A stretch of 64,000 bases of DNA from JB111 sp049856175 (lineage in GTDB: Bacteria; Actinomycetota; Actinomycetes; Actinomycetales; Actinomycetaceae): the NCBI RefSeq assembly GCF_049856175.1, contig NZ_JBNDNA010000004.1, positions 186,001 to 250,000 of the forward strand, in the 5' to 3' direction. Each line of letters opens with the position of its first letter. The first letter of the stretch is position 1. Positions 7,071-15,650 of this stretch are shown here, piece after piece. The notes under the pieces were generated by a model. That model saw only the letters and a list, made by a program, of their open reading frames with translations. It was not told the DNA's origin and ran no database searches. A program made the position numbers and the translations under genes.

Positions 7071-9500
7071 CTACAGGAGCCCGAGCCGGGTCGCACGCTC
7101 GATCGCGGCGGCCCGGGTCGTCACCCCGAGCTTGCGGTACAGGGCCGACGTGTGGGTGCGGATGGTCGACGGCGCGACGACGTACGTGCGGGCGATCCCT
7201 GGCACGGTGGCCCCCTTGGCGAGCTCGGTGAGGACCTCGAGCTCGCGAGCCGTCAGCCGCACCTTGTCCTCCGGGGCCGGGAACACGCCCCGGTGCTCGT
7301 GGAGCAGCGGGACGTCGAGGTCACCGAGGGCGGGCGCGGCCAGCTCGACGATGTCGTGGGCGACGTCGGCCGGCAGCTGGAGGAACGGGCGGACGATACG
7401 GTGCTCGACGGCGAGCGCCGCGGCCTCGCGGACCGCCTCGGACAGGACGTAGATCAGTCCCGAGCGCTTCGCCGCGGCGGCACGGCCGAGCCAGAGCTCG
7501 AGGGCGTACCGGGGGGCCACCGACTCGTCGATCGTCTCGGTGCGGCGCAGCACCTCGGCCACGTCCCCGCGGGCGAGCAGCAGCCGCGTCGTGACCGGCT
7601 CCGTGAGGACCGAGGCGTACGCGCTCGTGTGCGCGGAGTCGATCCAGGACCCTGCCGCCGTGGTGTGACCGAGCGCCAGGCACAGGTCGGCGGCGCAGGC
7701 GTGCATGAGGATGCGCGCCACCGGGATCTGCGTGGCCGACCGGGCGACGACGGCGCGCTGCTCGACCTCGGCGAGCATCGGGCCCGCCTCCCCCCGCAGG
7801 AGCGCGATGCCGGTGAGGACGAGGACGATCCCGCCCTGGAGCCCGGCGTCCGAGGTCGAGTCGAGCAGCCGCCTCAGGGCGAGAGTCACGTCCTCCTCGC
7901 CGTCCGCCGGTCTCCTGGCCACCGGGCCGAGCCGGTCGAGCTCGTCGGCGATCCGGGCGAGCCAGCCGGCGACGAGCACCGACTCGGCCGTCCGGTCGTC
8001 CGGGTCCGGCCCGGCGCCCTGTTCCCGGTCCTCGCCGGACGCCGACCCGGCGCCCGGGGTCTGCTCGATGCGCTCCACCCATGCGAGCGCGTCCGCGGTG
8101 TTCCCCACGAGCGTCAGCGCGAGGGACAGTCCGGCCGCCACGGCCCGGTCCGAGGCCCACGACGGGGTCCCGGCGTCGGCGCCGGGTCGGAACTTCAGGG
8201 CCTGGTGGGCCGCGATGGTGGCCGTGACGCCGTCCGCGGCACGCATCCGCGACACGGCCAGGAGGGCCAGGGTCTTGCGCCAGTCGAGCACGTCGATGCC
8301 GCGGGCACCCGCCGCGGGCAGCGGACCCATCGACGACGAGGGCGCGCTCGCCGGGATGCGGGCAGCCATGAACTCGGTCATCCACGACGGCGGGCCGTCG
8401 GCGCCGAGGAGCTCGCGCGCCGCGAGCAGCCGCGGGTCGTCGGCCACCTGCGAGTCCGGCGCGCGCGTCGCGACCGCGTGCAGCGCGTCCGGATGGTCAC
8501 GGACGAGGAGCTCCCACTCGTCGTGCACGACCGTCCGCACGGCCTGCCAGTCGCCCGCCTCCGCCGCCAGGAGCACCACCTCCCGGACGTCCCCCTCCTG
8601 GCGCGCCCGCACGAGGAGCCGCTGCGCGACCGACCTCAGATGGTCGGGGTGCTCCTCCCGGAACGCGCGCAGCCCGATGCGCCGGATGCCCGCGGCGAAC
8701 ACGAACGCGTCACCGGCGGGGCGGACGACACCCAGGCCCTCGACCCGGCGCACGACCGAGGTCGCGTCCATGCCGCCGAATAGCTCGTCCGCCACCCAGT
8801 CGGTGATCCGCTCGGGAAGCATGAGCCCTGCGTACCCGCCGGAGGTCATCGCGGAGAAGTCGGACATCACGTGGGTCGACAACCGGGTGAGCACGTCGTA
8901 GCTCGCGGCACCCGCGCCCCCGGTCACCTCCCCGAACAGGGCCCCACGCACGAGTCCGGGCCAGCCGGCGAAGTCGTCGACCATCCGCTGCGCGCGTTCG
9001 GTGGAGAGCTCCACCCCCATGCGCCGGCCGATCTCGACCGTGCGGTCGGCGTCGATCCGCAGGTGCTGGCCGGTGATGATCACCGAGTCGGGGGCGAGCG
9101 GCGCGAGCGTGACCAGCGGACGGGAGTCCCGGCTCATGAGCACGAGGTTCGGACCGTCCCAGGCCTCGGCCGTCTCGAGCAGGACGGTGACCGCGTCGGG
9201 CTCCAGCTCGCTCAGGCTGTCGAGCACGAGGGTGGGTCGCTCGGTGGGGTCGGTCGCCACCTCGGCCAGCTGGGCGAGGTAGCTCTCCACGTCCGCCCCG
9301 GTGATCGCCCGCTCGCCGAGCGACACCCAGTGGACGGGGCCCGTGTGCCCACCGGCCCCGGACAGCCGCGAGGCCATGAGCGAGGTCTTGCCCCAGCCGC
9401 GGGGGGCGTGGACGAGCGTGAGCGCGGGCAGCGGGTCGAGCAGTGCCGCCGCCACGGGCGGCATCCGGTATCCGACGGATACACGGGGTATGCCGCTCAT
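7071..9500 (-). CDS. LuxR-family transcriptional regulator, MalT-like (LAL-type) ATPase
   Basis: 809 residues. Residues 32-41 (HAPRGWGKTS) are a Walker A loop and TLVLDSLSEL a Walker B; a long alpha-helical middle follows, resembling the MalT/LAL signal-sensing arm. The C-terminus is a LuxR HTH: LTARELEVLTELAKGATVPG then STIRTHTSALYRKLGV. Such proteins usually bind ATP and an effector and activate a dedicated pathway; the effector is not evident. The ATG at 9500 is chosen over an upstream TTG at 9650 because it has CAGGAG 8 nt before it and starts just ahead of the conserved region. It splits map from infA, and its 3' end is reiterated downstream. Confidence 0.87.
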   Translation of the reverse strand: MSGIPRVSVGYRMPPVAAALLDPLPALTLVHAPRGWGKTSLMASRLSGAGGHTGPVHWVSLGERAITGADVESYLAQLAEVATDPTERPTLVLDSLSELEPDAVTVLLETAEAWDGPNLVLMSRDSRPLVTLAPLAPDSVIITGQHLRIDADRTVEIGRRMGVELSTERAQRMVDDFAGWPGLVRGALFGEVTGGAGAASYDVLTRLSTHVMSDFSAMTSGGYAGLMLPERITDWVADELFGGMDATSVVRRVEGLGVVRPAGDAFVFAAGIRRIGLRAFREEHPDHLRSVAQRLLVRARQEGDVREVVLLAAEAGDWQAVRTVVHDEWELLVRDHPDALHAVATRAPDSQVADDPRLLAARELLGADGPPSWMTEFMAARIPASAPSSSMGPLPAAGARGIDVLDWRKTLALLAVSRMRAADGVTATIAAHQALKFRPGADAGTPSWASDRAVAAGLSLALTLVGNTADALAWVERIEQTPGAGSASGEDREQGAGPDPDDRTAESVLVAGWLARIADELDRLGPVARRPADGEEDVTLALRRLLDSTSDAGLQGGIVLVLTGIALLRGEAGPMLAEVEQRAVVARSATQIPVARILMHACAADLCLALGHTTAAGSWIDSAHTSAYASVLTEPVTTRLLLARGDVAEVLRRTETIDESVAPRYALELWLGRAAAAKRSGLIYVLSEAVREAAALAVEHRIVRPFLQLPADVAHDIVELAAPALGDLDVPLLHEHRGVFPAPEDKVRLTARELEVLTELAKGATVPGIARTYVVAPSTIRTHTSALYRKLGVTTRAAAIERATRLGLL

Positions 9501-9533
9501 CGGCCGGCTCCTGACAGTGGACGGAACGCACCA

Positions 9534-9551
9534 GGGATCACGGGAGATCCC
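9534..9551. promoter_or_regulatory. short inverted repeat upstream of the LuxR gene
   Basis: GGGATC (9534-9539) and GATCCC (9546-9551) flank 6 nt, 34-51 bp before the regulator's start. An autoregulatory operator is possible, but 6-bp arms are weak evidence. No other feature is evident in the 226-bp gap between the LuxR gene and map. Confidence 0.25.
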
Positions 9552-9726
9552 GCTGCGCGTGCGTGCGACGCGTTGATCTGCACGACGATGCGGCCTCGCA
9601 TACCAGTACCTCCCGGGGGTGAGGTAGCGACACCGTAGCGCTGCAGGCAACCCGATGGGAAGGAGTGACCGAAGTCGTCACACGATCTGCACCGCGCGTG
9701 CGGCGGCGTCGCGCCGTGAGGAGCTG

Positions 9727-10557
9727 CTACGCGCCCAGCGGGACGACGTCGATCCCGCGCGCGGCCAGCTCGGAGCGCCCGCCGTCCGGTGCCGTGAGCA
9801 CCCATGCCCCACGCGAGTGGACTGCCACCGTGTGCTCCCAGTGCGCGGCCCGCGAGCCGTCGAGGGTGACGACGGTCCAGTCGTCGTCGAGGATCGTGTT
9901 GTCCTGCGCGCCCACCGTCAGGAGCGGCTCGACGCAGACCACGAGGCCCGGTCGGACCGGGTAGCGCGGGGCGCGGACCCGGTGGTTGACGACGTCGGGG
10001 GCCATGTGCATGGCAGTGCCGATGCCGTGGCCGATGTAGTCCTGGACCACGTCGTGGGACGTGGCGTGCTCGGCGTCGTACCCCTCGACCTCGTCCCGGA
10101 CCGCGTGCCCGACGTCGGTGACATGACCACCACGTGCGATCGCCGCCACGCCGGCCCACATCGCCCGCCGCGTGGCCTCCACGAGGTGGGCGTCGCGCTC
10201 GACCGGCTCTCCCACCGTCGTCGTGAACGCGGCGTCGGCGTGCCAGCCGTCGACGACGGCGCCGGCGTCGACGGAGACGACGTCACCCGGGGCGAGCGGT
10301 CGGTCGTCGGGGATCCCGTGCACCACCCGGTCGTTGACGGACACGCAGATGTGGCGGGGAAAACCGTGGTAGCCCAGGAAGTTCGACCTCGCCCCGTGCT
10401 CGTGCAGGACCCGTGCGGCGACGTCGTCGAGGTCCACGGGCGTGACGCCCGGCGAGACGGCCCCGCGGACGGCCTCGTGGATCGCCGCCACGACCAGGCC
10501 GGGGGTCCGCATCGACCGGATCTCGTCGTCGGTCTTGTACTCGATCTTCCCGCGCAC
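9727..10557 (-). CDS. map: methionine aminopeptidase, type I
   Basis: 276 residues. Removes the initiator methionine from nascent proteins. Metal ligands of the pita-bread fold are visible: the two Asp in VDAGAVVDGWHADAAF, the His in YIGHGIGTAMHMAP, the Glu in VVCVEPLLTVG and the Glu in AAHWEHTVAV. GYHGFPRHICVSVNDRVVHG is also typical. It starts 10 bp after the adk stop and closes the secY-adk-map unit. Confidence 0.95.
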   Translation of the reverse strand: MRGKIEYKTDDEIRSMRTPGLVVAAIHEAVRGAVSPGVTPVDLDDVAARVLHEHGARSNFLGYHGFPRHICVSVNDRVVHGIPDDRPLAPGDVVSVDAGAVVDGWHADAAFTTTVGEPVERDAHLVEATRRAMWAGVAAIARGGHVTDVGHAVRDEVEGYDAEHATSHDVVQDYIGHGIGTAMHMAPDVVNHRVRAPRYPVRPGLVVCVEPLLTVGAQDNTILDDDWTVVTLDGSRAAHWEHTVAVHSRGAWVLTAPDGGRSELAARGIDVVPLGA

Positions 10558-10567
10558 CCGACGCCCC

Positions 10568-11143
10568 TCAGCCGGCCGGGGGCAGCGCGGCCAGGAGCCG
10601 CTCGGTCACGCTCTCGATGTCCCCCATGCCGTCGACCTGCACGAGCAGACCACGGTCGGCGTAGAGCCGGGCCAGGGGCGCCGTCTGCTCGGCGTACACC
10701 TCGAGCCGGCGGCGGATGACGACCTCCGTGTCGTCCGCGCGCCCCTGCTCCTTCGCGCGCTGCAGGAGGCGGCCCACGACCTCGTCGGTCTCGGCGGTGA
10801 GCTCGACGACCACATCGAGGCCCGAGCCGTCGGCGCTCAGCATGTCGTCGAGCTCGGCGACCTGGTCCGCGGTGCGGGGGTAGCCGTCGAGCAGGAAGCC
10901 GGCCGCCGCGTCCTCCTCCGCGAGCCTGTCGCGGACCATCGCGTTGGTCACCTCGTCGGGGACGTACTCCCCCGCGTCCATGTACCGCTGGGCGCGACGC
11001 CCGAGCTCGGTCTTCTGGGCCACGTTCTGCCGGAAGATGTCGCCCGTCGAGATCGCCGGGACGCCGAGCGCGTCCGAGATCCGACCGGCCTGGGTGCCCT
11101 TTCCCGCTCCGGGCGGGCCGAGGAGGACGAGTCGTGAGGTCAT
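10568..11143 (-). CDS. adk: adenylate kinase
   Basis: 191 residues. Interconverts ATP + AMP and 2 ADP. GPPGAGKGT at 9-17 is the P-loop, ISTGDIFR binds AMP, and GFLLDGYPRTADQ is the NMP-binding signature. The lid is the short form without zinc-binding cysteines, as usual in actinobacteria. The ATG at 11143 overlaps the secY stop (ATGA), so the two genes are translationally coupled. Confidence 0.96.
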   Translation of the reverse strand: MTSRLVLLGPPGAGKGTQAGRISDALGVPAISTGDIFRQNVAQKTELGRRAQRYMDAGEYVPDEVTNAMVRDRLAEEDAAAGFLLDGYPRTADQVAELDDMLSADGSGLDVVVELTAETDEVVGRLLQRAKEQGRADDTEVVIRRRLEVYAEQTAPLARLYADRGLLVQVDGMGDIESVTERLLAALPPAG

Positions 11144-12426
11144 CGCAGGAACCCTTCGTAGTGGTGCTGCTGGAGCTGGGAGTTGATCTCCTTGACGGTC
11201 TGCAGGCCGACGCCGACCACGATGATGATCGAGGTCCCGCCGAACGGCAGCTGGGTGACGTTCATGGCGGCGAGCGCGATGGTCGGGATGAGTGCGACGA
11301 TCGTGAGGTAGATGGCGCCGACGGTCGTGATGCGAGTGGTGACGTAGCGCAGGTACTCCGCCGTCGGACGACCGGCGCGGATGCCCGGGATGAAGCCACC
11401 CGCACGCTTCATGTTGTCCGAGATCTCGTCGGGGTTGAACGTGATCGACGTGTAGAAGAACGCGAAGAACAGGATCATCGCGGCCATGAGGATCATGTAG
11501 CCGGCGCTCTGCGGGGAGAAGTTGACCATCACCCACTGGACCCAGCCCTCGTTCGGGTCGCCGAACTGCGAGGCCATCGTCGGCAGCATGAGGATCGAGG
11601 ACGCGAAGATGACCGGGATGACGTTGGCCATGTTGATCTTCAGCGGGATGTAGGTGGACGAGCCGCCGTAGGTCCGGCGCCCCACCATCCGCTTGGCGTA
11701 CTGCACGGGGATGCGTCGCTGGCTCTGCTCGACGAACACGATGACGAGGGTGATGACGAGCAGCAGGCCGACGATGAGGGCGAAGCGACCGGCGCCGCCG
11801 TCGCCGCGGCCCACCGTGAGCATGGCCGACGGGAACGACGCGGCGATCGAGACGAAGATGAGCAGCGACATGCCGTTGCCGACGCCGCGCTCCGTGATCA
11901 GCTCGCCGAACCACATGATGAGGACCGTGCCCGCGGTCAGCGAGATGACGGTGACGAGCAGGGAGACCGGCGAGGTGTCCGGGATCGGGTCGACGGGGCA
12001 GCCGGGGAACAGGCCGTTGTTGGCGACGGTGACGATGACGGCGGACTGCAGGACCGCGAGGCCGACCGTGAGGTAGCGCGTGTACTGGGTGAGCTTCGCC
12101 TGTCCCGACGAGCCCTCCTTGTGGAGCTCCTCGAACCGCGGGATCACCACGCGCATGAGCTGCGTGATGATGCTGGCGGTGATGTACGGCATGACGCCGA
12201 GCGCGAAGACCGACAGCTGCAGCAGGGCCCCTCCGGAGAAGAGGTTGATCATGCCCATGAGGTCGTTCTGCTGCGTCGCACCGAGACACTGCTGCACGTT
12301 CGGATAGCTCACGCCGACGGCCGGCACGAACGCACCGATCCGGTAGATCGCGATGATCCCCAGCGTGAACAGCAGCTTGCGCCGTAGGTCCGGAGTCCGG
12401 AACGCCTGGAGGAATGCGCTCAGCAC
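11140..12426 (-). CDS. secY: preprotein translocase subunit SecY
   Basis: 428 residues with ten expected transmembrane helices, beginning MLSAFLQAFRTPDLRRKLLFTL. YITASIITQLMRVVIPRFEEL, the QRRIPVQYAKR loop and TYIPLKINMANVIPVIFASS are SecY signatures. With SecE (at 39043 here) it forms the inner-membrane channel driven by SecA. It is separated from rplO by a terminator and a 249-bp gap, so it probably has its own promoter. Confidence 0.97.
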   Translation of the reverse strand: MLSAFLQAFRTPDLRRKLLFTLGIIAIYRIGAFVPAVGVSYPNVQQCLGATQQNDLMGMINLFSGGALLQLSVFALGVMPYITASIITQLMRVVIPRFEELHKEGSSGQAKLTQYTRYLTVGLAVLQSAVIVTVANNGLFPGCPVDPIPDTSPVSLLVTVISLTAGTVLIMWFGELITERGVGNGMSLLIFVSIAASFPSAMLTVGRGDGGAGRFALIVGLLLVITLVIVFVEQSQRRIPVQYAKRMVGRRTYGGSSTYIPLKINMANVIPVIFASSILMLPTMASQFGDPNEGWVQWVMVNFSPQSAGYMILMAAMILFFAFFYTSITFNPDEISDNMKRAGGFIPGIRAGRPTAEYLRYVTTRITTVGAIYLTIVALIPTIALAAMNVTQLPFGGTSIIIVVGVGLQTVKEINSQLQQHHYEGFLR

Positions 12427-12623
12427 CTAGTTCGTCTCCTGATCATGATCGTCGACCGGTTGCGCGAGGGGCGCACGGTCCTCGGCGCACGCGGCGCCTG
12501 GGTCACCCTACCTGCCGGTCCGGCAAGGGTCGGAGGGCTGCGCGGCGGGCGGACGTGACGTAGGTCCCGCCGCTGCCCGGATCGCGTCGTCGGGCCCGGT
12601 CGCACGGCGGGCCACGGACGGCG
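12427..12623. other. gap between secY and the spc-operon terminator
   Basis: About 200 bp upstream of secY with no gene. A secY promoter is expected here because of the rplO terminator on its upstream side, but I see no clear -10/-35 pair. Confidence 0.4.
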
Positions 12624-12656
12624 GAAGGGCGGCCCGGCTGAGCCGGACCGCCCTTC
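12624..12656 (-). terminator. hairpin terminator after rplO
   Basis: GAAGGGCGGCCCGGC (12624-12638) pairs with 12642-12656 around a 3-nt loop with a single C/A mismatch on one strand that becomes a G-U pair on the other. It begins about 20 bp past the rplO stop and separates the spc genes from secY. Confidence 0.75.
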
Positions 12657-12675
12657 GGCTACGCGCGGGTGGTGG

Positions 12676-13146
12676 TCACGCGGTCGTGACCGTACCGCCC
12701 GCAGCCTCGATCTTCTGGCGCGCGGACGCCGAGGCCTTGTCGACGCTCAGCGTGAGGGCGACCGACAGCTCGCCGTCGCCGAGCACCTTGACCGGGTGGC
12801 CCTTGCGCACCAGGCCCTTGGCCACGAGCTCCTCGACGCCGACCGTGCCGCCCTCGGGGAACTGCTCGCCCAGCGCGTCCAGGTTGACGACCTGGTACTC
12901 GACGCGGAACGGGTTCTTGAAGCCCCGCATCTTGGGCAGCCGCATGTGCAGCGGCGTCTGCCCGCCCTCGAAACCGGCGGGCACCTGGTAGCGCGCGCCC
13001 GTGCCCTTGGTACCGCGGCCGGCGGTCTTGCCGCCCTTTCCGCTCTCACCACGACCGACTCGCGTGCGTGCGGTCCTGGCGCCGGGTGCCGGGCGCAGGT
13101 GGTGGACCTTGATCGGACGCGAGGCGCCCGTCGTCTCCTCCGACAT
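12676..13146 (-). CDS. rplO: 50S ribosomal protein L15
   Basis: 156 residues. An N-terminal MSEETTGASRPIKVHHLRPA leads to RTRVGRGESGKGGKTAGRGT, the Gly/Arg-rich rRNA-binding stretch, then GFEGGQTPLHMRLPKMRGF. ATG at 13146, 2 nt after the rpmD stop. It is the last gene of the spc-type cluster here. Confidence 0.96.
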   Translation of the reverse strand: MSEETTGASRPIKVHHLRPAPGARTARTRVGRGESGKGGKTAGRGTKGTGARYQVPAGFEGGQTPLHMRLPKMRGFKNPFRVEYQVVNLDALGEQFPEGGTVGVEELVAKGLVRKGHPVKVLGDGELSVALTLSVDKASASARQKIEAAGGTVTTA

Positions 13147-13148
13147 GG

Positions 13149-13331
13149 TCAGTCGACCTCCTCGACGGCGACGAGGTGCGCCACCGTGCTGATCATCCCG
13201 CGGACCTCCGGTCGGTCCTCGCGCACGACCGTGTGGCCGATCCTGCGCAGGCCGAGGCTCCGCAGCGTGTCCTTCTGGGACTGCTTGCCACCGATGGTGG
13301 ACTTCGTCTGGGTCACCTTGAGCTGGGTCAT
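13149..13331 (-). CDS. rpmD: 50S ribosomal protein L30
   Basis: A 60-residue protein, normal for L30: MTQLKVTQTKSTIGGKQSQK, then TLRSLGLRRIGHTVVREDRP and GMISTVAHLVAVEEVD. The ATG overlaps the rpsE stop by one base (TGATG), coupling the two. Confidence 0.95.
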   Translation of the reverse strand: MTQLKVTQTKSTIGGKQSQKDTLRSLGLRRIGHTVVREDRPEVRGMISTVAHLVAVEEVD

Positions 13332-14041
13332 CAGGCCGACACCCCCGCCACGGCCGCGTCGTTCTCGGCCTTGGCCGCATCGGCGTCCCTGGCCTCGCGG
13401 TCCTTGGACTCGCCCTCGGCGCGCGCCCGGAGCATCGCCGCCGGGGCGACGCGCTCGAGCGGAAGCCCACGGCGGGCCGCCACGGACTCGGGCTGCTCGA
13501 GGTTCTTCAGCGCCTGCACCGTGGCGTGCACGATGTTGATGGCGTTGGACGAGCCCAGCGACTTGCTGAGGATGTCGTGGATCCCGGCGCAGTCGAGGAC
13601 GGCGCGGACGGGACCGCCGGCGATGACCCCGGTACCGGGGGCGGCCGGTCGCAGGAAGACGACGCCCGCGGCGTCCTCGCCCTGCACGGTGTGCGGGATC
13701 GTGTTGCGGACGCGCGGCACCTTGAAGAAGTTCTTCTTGGCCTCCTCGGTCCCCTTGGCGATCGCCGCGGGCACCTCCTTGGCCTTGCCGTAGCCGACGC
13801 CCACGGTGCCGTCGCCGTCGCCCACCACGACGAGCGCGGTGAAGCTGAACCGGCGGCCGCCCTTGACGACCTTCGACACGCGGTTGATGGTCACCACGCG
13901 CTCGATGTACTGGCTCTTCTCCTCGCGACGGTTGTCGCGCCCACCCCGGCGGTCGCCGCGACCGCGGCGGTCCTCACGGCCCTCCGTGGAACCGCCCGTC
14001 GTGGCCGAGCCGGAGCTTCGGTCTCGCTGCTGTGCAGCCAT
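13331..14041 (-). CDS. rpsE: 30S ribosomal protein S5
   Basis: 236 residues, longer than E. coli S5 (167). The core has SQYIERVVTINRVSKVVKGG and the GYGKAKEVPAAIAKGTEEAK loop important for decoding fidelity. The N-terminal 45 residues are an Arg/Gly/Asp-rich extension (repeated GREDRRGRGDRRGGRDN), and an acidic, Ala-rich tail follows the core. ATG at 14041. Confidence 0.96.
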   Translation of the reverse strand: MAAQQRDRSSGSATTGGSTEGREDRRGRGDRRGGRDNRREEKSQYIERVVTINRVSKVVKGGRRFSFTALVVVGDGDGTVGVGYGKAKEVPAAIAKGTEEAKKNFFKVPRVRNTIPHTVQGEDAAGVVFLRPAAPGTGVIAGGPVRAVLDCAGIHDILSKSLGSSNAINIVHATVQALKNLEQPESVAARRGLPLERVAPAAMLRARAEGESKDREARDADAAKAENDAAVAGVSA

Positions 14042-14070
14042 ATGTCTCTCCTTGAGCTCTCTACTCGGGG

Positions 14071-14442
14071 TCAGAGTTCCAGGCCGGCGTCGCGGGCACC
14101 GTCGGCGACGGCGGCCACGCGGCCGTGGTACTGGTTGCCGCCGCGGTCGAAGACCGCGGCCGTGACGCCCTTGGCCCTGGCACGCTCGGCCACGAGACGG
14201 CCGACCGTCCTGGCCTTCTCGACCTTCTCCGTCTCGGCGGAGCGCAGGTCGGCCTCGAGCGTGGACGCCGAGGCCAGCGTGACACCGGCCGTGTCGTCCA
14301 CCAGCTGCGCGACCATGTGGCGCGAGCTGCGGGTGACGACGAGGCGCGGACGGGTGGCCGTGCCCTGCACGCGCTTGCGCACGCGCAGGTGGCGACGGGA
14401 GCGGGCGACCCGACGCCCCTTGCCCTTGATCGTGATCGCCAT
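14071..14442 (-). CDS. rplR: 50S ribosomal protein L18
   Basis: 123 residues. RRHLRVRKRVQGTATRPRLV, then RSSRHMVAQLVDDTAGVTLA and AAVFDRGGNQYHGRVAAVAD are L18 signatures. It binds 5S rRNA together with L5. It starts 2 nt after rplF and precedes rpsE. Confidence 0.96.
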   Translation of the reverse strand: MAITIKGKGRRVARSRRHLRVRKRVQGTATRPRLVVTRSSRHMVAQLVDDTAGVTLASASTLEADLRSAETEKVEKARTVGRLVAERARAKGVTAAVFDRGGNQYHGRVAAVADGARDAGLEL

Positions 14443-14444
14443 CG

Positions 14445-14984
14445 TTACTTACCAGCCTTTCCGACCTTGCGGCGGACCTGCTCGCCCTCGTACCGCACGC
14501 CCTTGCCCTTGTACGGCTCGGGGCGGCGGATCTTGCGGATGTTCGCGGCGGTCTCGCCGACGAGCTGCTTGTCGATGCCCGAGACCTTGATCTTGGTGGG
14601 CGACTCGACGGTGAACGTGATGCCCTCCGGCGGGGACACGACCACGGGGTGCGAGAACCCGAGGGCGAACTCGAGGTCCGAGCCCTTGGCGACGACACGG
14701 AAGCCCGTGCCGACGATCTCGAGGCCCTTGGTGTATCCGTCGGTCACGCCGGTCACCATGTTGGAGATCAGCGTGCGGGTCAGGCCGTGCAGCGAGCGCG
14801 ACTCGCGCTCGTCGTCCGGACGCGAGACGACGATCGCGCCGTCGTCGTCGCGGGCGACGGTGATGGGCTCCTTGACCGTGTGCGACAGGGCGCCCTTGGG
14901 GCCCTTGACGGACACGGCGGCTCCGTCGATGGTGACGTCCACGCCCGTGGGCACGGCGACCGGGTACTTTCCGATGCGGCTCAT
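14445..14984 (-). CDS. rplF: 50S ribosomal protein L6
   Basis: 179 residues, standard length. MSRIGKYPVAVPTGVDVTID starts the first of two repeated domains, and the end PEPYKGKGVRYEGEQVRRKV is the conserved C-terminus. L6 sits near the sarcin-ricin loop and factor-binding site. Confidence 0.97.
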   Translation of the reverse strand: MSRIGKYPVAVPTGVDVTIDGAAVSVKGPKGALSHTVKEPITVARDDDGAIVVSRPDDERESRSLHGLTRTLISNMVTGVTDGYTKGLEIVGTGFRVVAKGSDLEFALGFSHPVVVSPPEGITFTVESPTKIKVSGIDKQLVGETAANIRKIRRPEPYKGKGVRYEGEQVRRKVGKAGK

Positions 14985-15003
14985 ACTGTCTCTTCCTTCC
15001 CGA

Positions 15004-15402
15004 TCACCAGACGTAGGCGAGGACTTCCCCGCCCACGCCCTTGTCGCCGGCCTCGCGGTCCGTCAGCAGACCGGAGGAGGTGGACAGGATCGCCACACCG
15101 AGGCCGCCCAGCACGCGCGGCAGGTTCGTGGACTTCGCGTAGACGCGGAGCCCGGGCTTGGACACGCGCCGGACGCCCGCGAGCGAGCGCTCACGGTTGG
15201 GGCCGAACTTCAGGGCGAGCACGAGGGTCTTGCCGACCTCGGCGTCCTCGACCGTCGACCCGGCGATGTAGCCCTCGGCCTGCAGGATCTCGGCGATCGC
15301 GGCCTTGAGCTTCGAATAGGGCATGGACACCGACTCGTGGTAGGCCGAGTTGGCGTTGCGCAGACGCGTGAGCATGTCTGCGATGGGATCGGTCATCGTC
15401 AT
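15004..15402 (-). CDS. rpsH: 30S ribosomal protein S8
   Basis: 132 residues with DPIADMLTRLRNANSAYHES and a C-terminus of LLTDREAGDKGVGGEVLAYVW. Two in-frame ATGs (15402 and 15396) give MTMTDPI or MTDPI; the first is taken. S8 binds 16S helix 21 and in E. coli represses the spc operon. Confidence 0.95.
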   Translation of the reverse strand: MTMTDPIADMLTRLRNANSAYHESVSMPYSKLKAAIAEILQAEGYIAGSTVEDAEVGKTLVLALKFGPNRERSLAGVRRVSKPGLRVYAKSTNLPRVLGGLGVAILSTSSGLLTDREAGDKGVGGEVLAYVW

Positions 15403-15460
15403 GGTGGGCAGCAGCCCTTCCTCGTCGCGGTTTCCGTCTCGGACCTGCGACGTCAGTGAA

Positions 15461-15646
15461 TTACCAGCTGGACTTGGTGACGCCGGGGAGCTGGCCGGCA
15501 AGGGCCATCTCGCGCAGGCAGACGCGGCACAGGCCGAACTTGCGGTACACGGAGTGCGGACGTCCGCAGCGCTGGCACCGGGTGTAGGCACGCACCTTGA
15601 ACTTCGGGGTGCGGGCGGCCTTCTGCTTGAGAGCGGTCTTGGCCAC
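15461..15646 (-). CDS. rpsZ: 30S ribosomal protein S14, type Z
   Basis: 61 residues, the short zinc-binding form. Two CxxC pairs (RCQRCGRPHS and LCRVCLREMA) supply the zinc site, and the end is LPGVTKSSW. The longer zinc-free S14 paralogue used under zinc limitation in many actinobacteria is not in this window. It lies 4 nt after rplE. Confidence 0.96.
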   Translation of the reverse strand: MAKTALKQKAARTPKFKVRAYTRCQRCGRPHSVYRKFGLCRVCLREMALAGQLPGVTKSSW

Positions 15647-15650
15647 GGGA

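Noticed and set aside
9501..9650. TTG start at 9650 for the LuxR-type regulator
   Set aside because: The extra 50 residues are Arg-rich, without family resemblance or ribosome site, whereas the ATG at 9500 has CAGGAG.
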